Origin: Struthidea cinerea
Lineage: Eukaryota > Chordata > Aves > Passeriformes > Corcoracidae
Length of the DNA: 64,000 nt
Direction: 5' to 3'
Assembly: GCA_013397865.1 (NCBI GenBank)
Contig: VZTI01003643.1
Location: forward strand, 508,714 to 572,713
Shown: positions 19,944 to 32,300 of the stretch, piece after piece
Layout of the letters: the number at the start of each line of letters is the position of its first letter
How positions within the stretch are numbered: position 1 is the first letter of the stretch
Program-made: the position numbers and the translations under genes
Notes under the pieces: model-generated
Database searches by the model: none
Seen by the model: only the letters and a program-made list of their open reading frames with translations
What the model was told of the DNA's origin: nothing

Positions 19944-22900
19944 GTCTGCATCATATTAAGCAGTCTCCTATTTTTTCCCTGATATTCTCACTCTTGGTAA
20001 TACTGCTTATACAGAGAAATGTGGAAGTAAAAGAAAAGAAGCTTTACGAAGTGACATTTTCTAAAGTATTGTGCTGGGTGTTTCAAAAATCCACGCTCAT
20101 CTGTAGTGATGACACAACCCAGAGTTTCAAAATGATGTCAGCCAAGGGTCTGAACTCAGACATTTACCCAGAGTTATTTATGCAAGGCTTTAAAGAAGAG
20201 TTACACCAATTTAGTTACTGAGGAATATCTGCCTGTCACCTGCATTTTAGCTGTTTGTGCTGGGGGAAATCGGGCAGCCTTTTTACATCATCTGGATTTG
20301 GATCCTCTAGATTTAGTTTATGTGGCCAATATATCCACCTATTATTAAGCACCAGAACTTAGATTTTGGGATACAATAATTTCGTAAGTTTTTCTCTTAG
20401 GGCATGAAGTGTTCCTGTTGCAGCAGTTTGCTCTATTTAAAAACTTCATAAAATCCAACAAAAATTTAGAACAATGAAGGACTGCTCAGTGCAGTTCAAT
20501 CCAAGTTATATCTTCAGAATAATGACTCGTGTTTTTCTACACTGATTTCTTATACAGTTGGTTGTCATTCCATTTAATAACATTTATTAGAGTGGGATCT
20601 CTGGGGTAGTAAGGGGAATTTAAAATCTGAGGAAATATTGAAAGTAAAGCCAGTGAGTATGGCCACAGTAACCCAGGTGAGCTTATGAACAGTGTGGTTA
20701 TAATTACTAAATGTTTTAAATTACTAAGAGCAACAAAGCTTCCAGTTTTGCTGCATGAATATAGGTGAGGAGATATATATATATATAAATAAACTAAGTG
20801 AAATGAATGAAATATGTACTTTTATGAAGTCGTGGCTTTAAAGGATAAGTTCAGAATGTTTAAAACACCCACTGAAAATAAACCAGCCTCTCCTCTTGTG
20901 AAGTTAAATAATATTTCAGCAATGGAAATACATTAATCACACATTTATCTCTCCCTGTTTAAAGAGAGCTTTCCATAATTATTGTGCTGGCCAGAAATAT
21001 GGAACACTTTTCTGTTGGCTGGTCTTTAGTGTTCCACTCAATATCTTAATACATGGACACACTCATTACACACTACTTTCCTTCTAAAACATTAAAAAAT
21101 AAAATTTTACTATTTTCCCATTTGTCTACAACTCATCCACCCCACAACTAATGCTGCTGATTGCCTCTCTCATGGATTTCAGTGTTTATTGGGAGAAACA
21201 AAGCCAATTTTCTCTCCTGATCTGACACTACAGGCTCATTCATGCTCTCCCTGAGGAGTGAGCTCCTCCTGAAACCCAACTGGCACCTGTTCCATCCCTA
21301 TCCGCTTTCCAGTTTTACTGCAGGAGGTTTGGACAGAAAATTAATTGGCTTTAAAGCTGCCAAATCTGATCAGTAAAGCTCAGCCAGTAACTACGTTTTC
21401 CTTTAAGCTTCTCCCTTCCTTGTTTAAGCTCCAGCCTGCAAATTAACAAGAATGTCTAAGATGACAGATCAGTAACAGAATATAAATGGATTTTTTTTTT
21501 AAATCTGGAAGAACTTTAGATGGAGTTTCAACCCTCTTGGAGTCAAGGGGATCTTGACACTGAGTCTTTACATTTCTGAGCTTGCTGTGAATTTCTCCAC
21601 AGGCTGGAAAGTGTAAGTGATGAAAAACTCAGTTCCTCTCATTGCTCTTCTATTATCTAAAAGCTAAAAATGGGAAATAACAGATAATTCAGAGAGTTTA
21701 GATAATCAGTGATGAAAATTCTTCCCTGAGAAAAGGCTGACTTTGACTGTTGACTTAAAATGAAACTTCCTTTTAGCATAAATGTGGGTCAGAATAGAAA
21801 AAGATAAATCTAGTAGGTAATAGAGGTGTTTTAGGCTCAGGACATTCTATCCAGAACTCAATTTTGTTAATGGTAGACTGTTTGACCTTTGAATTGTCTT
21901 TGAAAGTGGCACTGGAAAAGAACAGAGTGGATGTTTTGCATCATCGGGGGGAACAGCCAGAAGAAAAAGGAGGGGGCAAAGATCCATAGTTCAGTCAGCC
22001 AAAATCCCCTCCTGGAGAAAATTTCTTAGCTATGACTTGGATAACAACACATTAAAAAAAAAATCCTTTATCAGAATAGCTGGCTTAATATGGAAAAATT
22101 ACCAGTGGGTACAGCTTGGTGTAAGCTCATTGACACCATCTCGTGTGATATTATATAAAACAAGAGCAATCAGTAAGTAGGGACAAACAAATAAGTTAGA
22201 AACTCAATTAATACTCTTTTTTTTTCCTAATAGATCAGCCTATGTGGTATTGTATAGTGATCTGCTTCCAGCTTTGCTTATCCCAAATGATTTAGAAGCA
22301 GGACTTTAGAGAATACAGTCTATTTTTAAAAGAATGGCAAATTAGAAGTCACAAATGCATCAATAACGTACATTAAAAATTCATCGTAATCTCAAGAAGA
22401 TGAAGGGTCGAGCAGAAATCAAGATTTCTGAAACCAGAAATAATAGAGAGCTGAGAAAACATGATCTGGGGGAAAAGGCTGAAGCAGTTGGATTTGTTGA
22501 GAGAAAGCACAATTTAAGGGAGGGCATTATGAGTTAAAGAAAATACAGCAATCAAGGGTTCGTTGGGTCTTGCAGGAAGGACAGGAAGAAATCAGCTTAA
22601 ATTGCAGCAGATTTAGGATGAGAATTAATCTGTCTGTGGAATAGGGTCCCTGGAGTGGGCCTGCTGCTCTGCTCCCTCTCCAGGCACAGGGCCGCTTTTA
22701 AGAGCTTCATAATGACACGAAATAAATGTTTCATCACATTTCCAAAGCGCTGGCAGCTTCCTCCTGGCATCCCGAGGGAAAGGGTCTGTCCTAGGTCCGG
22801 CTCAGCTGGGAACAGCAGAGCACGGCCCATTCTGCTGGATTTGGTGGGGGAATCTGGCGTGGCAACCAATATTCCTGAAACCTTGAGGTTCATTACGGTG

Positions 22901-23080
22901 CAAAATGGCTACTCAGGTTTTGAAACAAAAGCATTTTGTATCCCAAGTATTTCTGGGAGATGAACAAGGAGGCAAATTGAGTTAATTTCAAGACGAGAAT
23001 TTCTGAAGGAATTACCTGGGAGCCCGGCTGCTCTGATACACAGATCCACATCCCATTCTGTCTTCCCTTCTCTCCGGCTA
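19944..23080. other. Intergenic region between TEX12 and BCO2
   Basis: About 3.1 kb of AT-rich DNA. No exon with splice sites, RNA gene or clear CR1 copy was recognised. It includes a short AT dinucleotide run at 20771-20787. Confidence 0.55.
20771..20787. repeat. (AT)n microsatellite
   Basis: A short run of about eight AT dinucleotides in intergenic DNA. Confidence 0.8.
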
Positions 23081-23323
23081 CACCTCGAGCATGTTTTCCA
23101 GGCGGGGTAATGCCCTGGCAGTCGCAGCTCACCTGGCCCAGGCGCAGAGCGGGGTCGGGGCCGGTGAGCGCAGGGCGGGCGGCAGGACGCGCTCCAGCCC
23201 GCGCTGCTGCGGGCACGGCTCTTATTGTGAAAGGATGATGAGAGGCAGCGCTCACCTCCCGACCATCCCTGCCTCCTGCTCGCTGCCCTGGCACCGCTAG
23301 CTCTGCCCGGCCACTCCGAGCCG
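23080..23323 (+). promoter_or_regulatory. Promoter / 5' leader of BCO2
   Basis: A GC-rich, CpG-containing patch in otherwise AT-rich DNA directly upstream of the first BCO2 coding exon. There is no clear TATA box at a standard distance. It is assigned from position. Confidence 0.45.
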
Positions 23324-26300
23324 ATGCCTTCTGCCCGCCGGAATATGTTAGCCAAAATCCTTTTGTCCGCCGCCAGCCTCCTGCTCGCTCACCTGCTGCA
23401 TTTCCTCTCCTCTTTGATGCAATTCATTCCAGGTAAAATGCATTAAAAACAATCCCTTTCATCCCATCCCCTTGGAAAGAGGGTTGCTGCTGCTGCTGAC
23501 ACGGGTCGGGAGAGCGATTCCTACTGTCAGAAATTCTAAACGGAGCGATCTGAAGTCTTTGTTAGATGGCAGAAAAGATGTGTTATTTATTGAATAGATA
23601 AACGGGAGAGGTAAGGATTACAGCAGATACAGATGGTTTAGAGCTGGAAAAGCAGCACACAGCAGATTCTCTGTGCAAGGGAGCCAGCTGGAAGTGGGCA
23701 GGGAGAGGGTTCTTTGGAGCTGCATGATTGTAGAGGCTTTAATCTGGACGTGCAAAATGGGGAACTACCCCAAAAGATTCTGTATCACAACCCAACTCTG
23801 CAATTTGTATCATGATTGCACAGCTTGAGCTGCTTTTTGTTTCAGTTTTTTGTTTCTTTGTTTTGTTTTGTTGTGTTTATTTGTTCGCCTGTTTTCAGAA
23901 ATTAGGAACCAATAAAAATCATGGCTTAATTCACGGGAATTTCTGCTTTTTGATGGTGGTGGTGTTTTCCTGCCTCTACAATTCAAAGCATTGCTTCTGG
24001 CGTATCCAAAGAGCCGAAAAACTCTCAACTCTGCCTTGTTGTGCCACCAGAAGACCCCAAAGTGTAGAATCTATTTCTGCTGGGAGATCAACGGCTATTT
24101 CATGTGCAGGAGTTCACTGTCACCTTTCTCCTTTCCTCCCTTTGAGCCTTCCCCTGCTCCTTTTCTCAGTTTATTTTTTCCCTGTGTTTTCTGTCATTTC
24201 TTTTCTGGTTTTCGTTGCTCCTCTGGCTGTTAGCGAGGAAGTGGGTGGCTGTGTCCCTGGCCATGGGGAACCAAGCAGCTGCATGGAACAAGGAGCCCAG
24301 CTCGGACACTTCCCAGCACTCCCAAGGCAAGTGCTGCACCTTCCTTTCGGAAATCCCTGTGGGAGCTCAGGGGTCCAGCCCTGGGGAAGGCTGGAGTCTG
24401 TAGGGCACAAATCCCCAGCTCCGCTTCACGGTGGGGGTTGGGGAAAACTGGTTTGCTTCTGTGTTGTGCCAATCTGTGTTTTGTAAGGAACAAAACACAG
24501 CCGGTGCCAGAGGATTATTCCCAGTTGGAATGATCCTTAGGGAAAACAGAATTCTTGCCTCACTCTCCCTGCTTGACGAATACCATGAGCATTCTATTTG
24601 CTTAATTCTGCCCCTGATTCTGGCAGTCCTGGATGTCCTTCTGAGTCAAGCAGTTAAGCTGTGTGTGGAGAGGTGCTTCCTAAGCCTTGGGTTTGAACCT
24701 GTAGGTTAAAATCAAAATGGATCTGCCCTCTCCCATGTGATCCCACTGTTAGCAAATGGCTCCCATGGTTCCTCCATCCACCATTACGGATTTCATGTCC
24801 CACCCTCTGGTGTTGAAGTACAATTTAATGTCTGATTCATGATGACTCCACCCACAGCAGCTTTCTCTTCAAGAGCCTGGTCCTTCATCCCACCATTTCT
24901 GGATATAAACAATAAATAATCAGTGCTGGGCTGTCAGTTTGTGCTGGACAGTGAAATCATGGCACACACTGTGCAGGGAAACAGGAGCTGAACAGAGTGC
25001 TAGGCCAGGATCACTCTGGAGTGATTGCCTGCTGTGTTTGGAAGAGATTGGAGGAAAGTTCCAGCTCCTTGTTTGGCACTGCCTCTGTTTGGATATGCCA
25101 AAGACATTAAGTTTGTTTTTTAAAGTCTGAGGTAGGATGGAAACTACAGTAGAGGAAATGAGGGTTCCGAGAGGGCAGGTTGTGATCTTGCGCAGATTTT
25201 CAGATGTTCAAGCACACACAGAAAGCCCCACTGGCACTGTAGAGCTTTTATTGTGGATTCAAATTCTTCCACCTCGGAGTGTGGCCAGAAAAGAAGCAGG
25301 AGTAATTTTATTTGCATGTTTAACATTAAAAACTAGTCTGCCTTCTGCAGAGAGAGACTGGTCCCTTCTTGGGGAGCTGGATGTTACAGACGGTTTGAAT
25401 TTATGACTGAGCTTTCCCCTGAGGGTGAAACACCTTTTGTTGCAGTTACTCAGGAACACTGTGTTCAAGGAGGAGTTGTTAATGTTCCCTGTCTTCAGTG
25501 CATTCAAAGCGCAGTTAAATGCAACAGTTATTATCCAGATTTAATTTTGTTTAAGAAGGAAGACATGTAGGATTTTTTTTCTTCTTGTACCCCTGCCCTC
25601 CTCCTAGCTATTCAGAATTGTTCTGCAATAACTTGTCTTCTTTCTGGAAACTTCTGTTTTGGCTCACCTGGGTGTTAGGAGTTGATTCCATTTTGCACGC
25701 ACTTCTGCCAGGATCTTCAGCTCATATGAGCGATCCCCAGAAGAAAACAATAATCCATTCTCTTGCTCTGCTTCTTTCTCCCTCTCTGGTCTGGAGTTGG
25801 GGCACTCCCTTAAATGTTCTTGTTGTTTATAGTCCATTCTATTAAAACTCCACTTTGTAGGGGATGCTTTGGAATGAGTTCTAAGTAGATGAGTTCTAAC
25901 TAGATCAGATTTCAAGAAGGATTACTGAGATGATCATGCGCATGGTTATCGCAGGACAAGGAAAACAAAAAGAACTTCACTCACTTAGCTTAGGAAGTGA
26001 TACGATTCTTCACCCTAAATACAACACAAGAAAGGGAAAACTACCAAAGCCACATAACAGCACCGCCAGAAAAACAAGAATAATGTCCTTGGTAAATTCA
26101 AAGCATTCTCCTGATCATCTGGAAAAGGAGCAGGTAACCAAAGAGGGAGTAAATGCCTGTAGACATAATAACTTTTAAGACAGAGTTCTTATATATGAAT
26201 TTCTGGGACAGCAGTTGGGAGGGGTGGACTCGGGAGGTCTTTTCCAGCCCTGGTCAGGCTCTTTTGTGGAATGTATCTTTCCAAAATTTCCATTTACAGT

Positions 26301-29300
26301 GCTCTCCTGAAAGTTTTGATGTAGTGCCATTTTGAGTCATCCCAGCTTTGTTTCTGCTTGAATGCAAAATATCTCCTTATGGATGTGTTCCTCTCATTCT
26401 TTAATGCATATTTTGCACCTTTGCAAACCAAATCTGCATTTCTGCAAACACTTAAGAGATCTGAAGGAGGATTTGGGGATTGGCACATTGGAGAACTACA
26501 CTGGAATCTTGCATTCTACCTTCCTGCGTGCCTAACACCCAACTGTTTGTGGCTGTGCTACAGAAACCAGCTTAGAAAAATTCTGCCTGCCACCTCAGCT
26601 CCTTTGTAGATATTCTAGCTGAAATAGTGAATTTCCTCAGGAGATGTTGAGCAAAGGGTTTCAGAGGCTCACAGGGAAATTGGGCAGCAGCTACTGTGGA
26701 TTACAGGATGCAGGCCAGAAGCAGCAGTGGTGCAAGAACAAAAAGTCAGAGTGAATTCAGTAACAGCCTGGACTCCATTTAGTGTATGGTGTCTGCACCA
26801 GCCCTGGGTGATGGAGTTCTCTCTGCCACGTGCCCTTTTGGATCAGTATTTCACTCCCACCTCAGTGTTCAGCAGTTCCAGGCTGGTTCCGCGAGCAGCG
26901 GAGCGGCCGCACTGAGGGCAGGATGGGCCGGTGCCAGCCCGGGGAGGGAAGCACCCCTGGGTAAATCCACCTCCGCAGCTAAATGGATTGCTAAAACAAT
27001 CCCTGTGTTGATGAGGCTTTGCAAACCAGGCTACGGGAGCCAATCACTGACATCACTGTTAGCTCACAGCATTCCAATCACTGCATGCTCTCCTGGGGCT
27101 TTTGTCCTGCCAGCCGGGACTAATAAGGGGTTATCGCAGTCAAACCAGAGGCTCCATCAGAAATTATCCTGCTCTGCTTATTTCCTTGCCAAATAAAACT
27201 TGTAAATCTGTTTTGTCCTGGAAATGTATCTTGGCTCTGTTTCATTTGTGTTCTTCCATTTTTTTGGGATTGCAGTTATTGTTTCTTTTTTCTTCTCTCA
27301 TTTACGAAATTAAATCCAAATATAAATTTCTTTGATTAAAAGAAAAGTTATCTTTTCTATCATTCTATATTCTGTTACCTCCTTTGGGCTGCAGAACGCG
27401 TGTCTCTTGTGGATTAACTACAGAAGAGTAAAATCCACTGGATTTTCAGCTCCTGTGGATGTGTTGGGTTTTGTGGCTTTACCTTGAGTATCCACCACAA
27501 CTCGGCTGCTTGCAGATGCTGAATGCTCTTCTCCCTGACATCCAATCTCAAGCTCTACAGTTGTCACTTCATTCCAGTGAAAATCTCAATTCCCTGCTTT
27601 TTGCTCTCCCTGCTCTCTTTGCAGGTTTCAAGAATTACCTGCCCAGCCCACCCAAGGAGCAAATCCCCTGCCACAGACCCAGGGGCCTGCAATGCATCTC
27701 CCCCTTAGTGCAGAGCGTGGAGGAGACCCCCGAGCCCATCCCAGCCAAGATCAAAGGACATATTCCCAAATGGATTAATGGAAATCTGCTGAGGAATGGC
27801 CCTGGCAAGTTCGAGTTTGGCAATGATAAGTAAGTCTCCTTTAAATGGCTTTTTAAATGGTCTGGGCTGAGCTCACCTAAACCTAAAGGGGACCCCCCTC
27901 ACCACTATTTGGAGCATCTTTTAGTTTCTTTTTAAGTGAGGGAAAGGAAGAAATACCAATTTTTTGAGAGCAGTTGCTCCCTCATTTGGAAACTCCCATT
28001 TCCTGCAAGGAGTTGAATGGTGAAGTCACCCAGGCTGGAGAAGCTGAGTCACAGAGAGGCACTCATCCACTCAGAGGGGTGGGATGAGGCAGCTGGGCTG
28101 GGGAATAAAACATCCCCAGCTCTGCTCCTCTGTCCTGAGCGAAAATCCATCCCTGAGCACTCTGAAATGCAGGGCAGGAGTTTGGAGAGTTGCTTGCACC
28201 GAGTGGTGTGAGCTGCTTTAGAAGCAAATCCATCCCATTTTAAAAATAATACATTAAAACATTTCCAGCAGGCACAGACTGCCCGTGGCTTGGAATGTGC
28301 CATTCTAGATAACTGGCAATTAAGCTGATGGCAGCAAATGGCCAAAGCTGATCTCCTTATCCTATTCCCAGAGTTAGACCATCAGGTGTTCTGAGAGTCT
28401 CACCGATTACCTGGTTCGGAGAGAATAGCATCCTCCAAGAAGCTGAGAGCTAAAGGCCTCTGGGTTTGCAGTAATAATTTCTGTTATTGTTGCACAGTAC
28501 AGCACTAACTCTATTCCCTGTGCAGGAGGGGGTGCTTTACCTCCCAAAAAACCTTACACACAGCATTTTGAGACTTCACATCCCACGGCTGTGAATACAC
28601 TTGTTTTGTTTTGTTTTATTTGATTCAGGCATTTTCCCAAACAAAGCTGTTCCTGCTTAATTGTTCAGGGGACCTGGGAATCAGCTTGTACAAACAACAA
28701 TAAACCCCAAAGCAGGAGGGTACCACAGAGCATCATATAATGCCCAACTCCTCTTCTTAATCTCTCTTTTCTCTCTCCTGGAAGATTTAACCACTGGTTT
28801 GATGGCATGGCCCTGCTGCACCAGTTCCAGCTGGCCCATGGCACGGTGACCTACAGGAGCAGGTTCCTGCAGAGCAGCTCCTACCTGAGGAACAGCCAGC
28901 ACAACCGCATCGTGGCCTCGGACTTTGGCACCTTGGCCATGCCAGACCCGTGTAAGAGCGTCTTTGGACGCTTCCTCTCCCGCTTTGAGCTGCCACGTAA
29001 GAGCAGTTCTGTAAAAAATGAGAAGTGTTCTGAGATTTTGTTGGAGGAACTTGTGGTTAGGTGGAAAGGGAGGTGTGAGGAAGTCTGACGGACTTTCTGT
29101 GAGCCCATGGTTTTCTTAGAATATGACCCAAACCCCCAAAATTATGCAAATTGGTGTCAGCCTTAGCTGGGGGAGGCAGAGTTTAATGATTTAGTGCCAC
29201 TTCAGCTCGCTCAGTCCTGGATCTTGTTGCAAATTTTCCACAGAAATCTCTCCCCGAGAGAACATCCTGTGCAGTGCTGATAATGAGCATTACACCCTGA

Positions 29301-32300
29301 TGTTCTACCTGAGACGCAGCTTTGCCCTTAAAACACCTTGCCTTGCTAAGCTTGTAGGGTAAATGGGCTAATCCCTCCCTTCCTGGACTAAGGGGCAGGA
29401 GATTATTGAGTAGGGTGAGGGACGGAGTTGCACAGGAATGGAAGTTCCAGTACCTTTAGGATTCTGTGTATGTCAGGGAAGAAAGAGGCTTAAATGCGAG
29501 CAAAGTGCTCCCCACTAAAACCAGAGCAAGCCTGAAGTTTGCAACTTGTTGCTCATGCTGTGACCATCCTCTGTTTCTTCTCTCCCCTCCTGCCACGTAT
29601 GTCCTCTGTCCTTTCCCGAGGTGCTCACAGCTTCACTCATGGTGACTCTCCCCAAAGCCCCACCCCAGCTCGCTCAAGACATTCCAGACCTATCCACGTC
29701 CCCCATCTGCCTTTCCCCAGCTCCAGCAGTGATTTCCATCCCTGTCCTTGTCCCTTTGATCCGGCTTCACCTGTACAGACAGTTTCCCGCTGTAGATTAG
29801 CGAGATATTTCCAATCAATCACGCAGGGATTAATGTCACTGCAAATGGGTTTATTTGTTTAAACACGTCTAATTTGCCATAATGTGACATGAGCTGCACA
29901 GAGCTGTGCATAACTCCAGGATTTCTGTTTCAGAGCCCAGTGACAATGCCAGTGTGAACTACGTGCTGTACAAAGGGGATTATTATGTCAGCAATGAGAA
30001 CGTCTTCATGCACAAGGTGGATCCAGAGACGCTGGAAACGAAGGAAAAGGTGTGGGCAGGTGGGATAAGGGAGCTGGGCTAAAGATGGTGCACAATCACA
30101 CCTTGCTGTTCCTAGGAGCAGCAAGGGGGAATCCAATTCCAAAGGAATTTGTCTGGACCATCACCAGCAGCATCTCTTTTTTGAGTCCCTGAACAATGTG
30201 TGCAGCAGCAAGGCAGCTCTCTCAGGGCTGGAGGTGCTGTCACTGCCCAGCTGGGCAGAGCTGGCATTTCTCCTCTGCTCTCCCTGCTTGCCTGGGCTTG
30301 TCTGCATCTCTCAGCAGAACAGGAAACAACTTTTTCCTGTGTACAAGAAAAAGTCAACATTGCTGATCTCACATCTGCCTTTTCCCTGGTGCTTTGCTTT
30401 CATATCTCTTCCCTTTATCTGCTTGTTACACCTCAAGCTTTGCACTCTCCAAAGCCTTGATCAAACCCTCTGTTGCAAAAGGGGTGCTTCAGCTGCCACT
30501 TGATTTTCTCCTCTTCTGGAAAATGACCAAAGCAGCACAGAAGTTTTTTCCTCTGTCCTGAGCATCCTCTCCCAGGATCGTGGCTGGATGTGAGAGAAGG
30601 ATGCGAGCTGTGACAGGAGAGCATAAGCCATGTGTCCCCCCGCCTGCACCCTTAGAGGGGATTTGGGCTGGACAGTTGTGAGAAGATCTGAGGGAGGATT
30701 CTGCCCTTCCTAAATCAGTCTTTACTGCTGGGCCTGTTTGACACTACAAAATGCCAGCTCAGAGCGTCCCTCAGGCCTCGAGGGAGCCGTTCCAGGAGTC
30801 CCTCCCTCCCTGCAGGATCAGTAGTGAGTCACGAATAAACTGTGTACAGAGCACAGCTACTGATGTCTCGTGGAGAGCTGGGTGATTTGCCACCTGATCT
30901 GCTGTAAACTAGAGTGCAGTGATGAAAAGACAAGCGGGGATTTTTAGGTTCAGCTCTGTTGAACCAAATTGTCATTAAAAAAAAAAAAATCCCCTCAGAC
31001 TGCTTTTTTAGATGCAGATTGGTATTTTTTTTGGCTAAGTGAAGAAATGGAAGGGATGATTGCACATTTAAACTCTCCAGTTTGAGATTTCTTAATAGGA
31101 CCTGGTTTTCTGAGCTTCCAGTGACAAAACTCCTGGTGATTTTTTGGGGCAGTGACTGTCCCTTCACACATCTGCTTGTGCATATCATGGGCAGCATTCC
31201 CACTGTGTCAGCACTTGTGCCGTTAGGAATATTTATGTCTTCCAAGGAATGGTCAGTGCTATCATTCCTGCTTTACTGATAGAGAAACATCCTTCATTTT
31301 CAAGGATTTCAGGAAGACTGCAGGCAGAATGAAGGCTGGAGTCCACATCCCACATTATTCATAATGAATAAAGTTCATATAAGTCAATAAAGTCTGTTCC
31401 TCAGACTTCCACAAAACTGACCCTGAGGAAAGTCCTGCGCTGACTGAAAAATCTTTGGCATTTGCAGGTGGACTGGAGCAAATTTATTGCAGTGAATGGG
31501 GCCACAGCTCATCCTCACTACGAGGCTGATGGGACAACCTACAACATGGGCAATTCCTTTGGGAAGCATGGTAAGAAGGGCATGGCCAGGCTGATTTTTT
31601 GGGCAGGGTGTCCAGGATGCCTCCTGGTGCTGCTGCTTCTCCTGTTGAAGAAACACCCAAAGAGACCTTGAAATTGCTGTTTCTGAGTCAAAATGTCAAT
31701 GGCAGTCTGTCCCATAAAATTGGCTCCTCTCAGCATTTAGTTTCAGATGTTTCTGACTTTGGCCTGTGAATATCCAGCAGATTCTCCTCTTCCTCTCCCA
31801 AGCTTTGCTGGAAAAAGGAGAATGATTTTTTTTAGGTCCCATCCAGTATTGAAACCTTATCTGAAGAAATTGAACAATTAGCCTCGTGTTTTTCACTTAC
31901 AATAAATAATTGGCTGTAGATGAGCACCAGAAGCGTTTATGCAGGAGAAAAGATGGAATTTATTCCAGTAGCCTGGGTATCTTACAGCAAAGCTGAATTT
32001 TATGGGATATTTTTCTTCTTCTCCGAACTGTGAGCATCTTGGTAGGATCCTGTTCCATCCACATGGCTGCTCGGAGCTATCAGTCACTGTGAGCTGTGTG
32101 AAATCCTTCTTTTCCAGAGGCCTCTGAAAACAGCCACTGCCCTTTACTGGGATCCCTCAGGCTCACTCCACATTTTCCCAGTTTTGATCATTTTTCATTC
32201 TTGCTGCTTTCATTTCCTTTTGGCCTCAGCAATGTCTAGCTTTGTACCACATGCTTTTTTCAGCTGGACACTACCAACTCTGGACTATTATTATTCAAAC

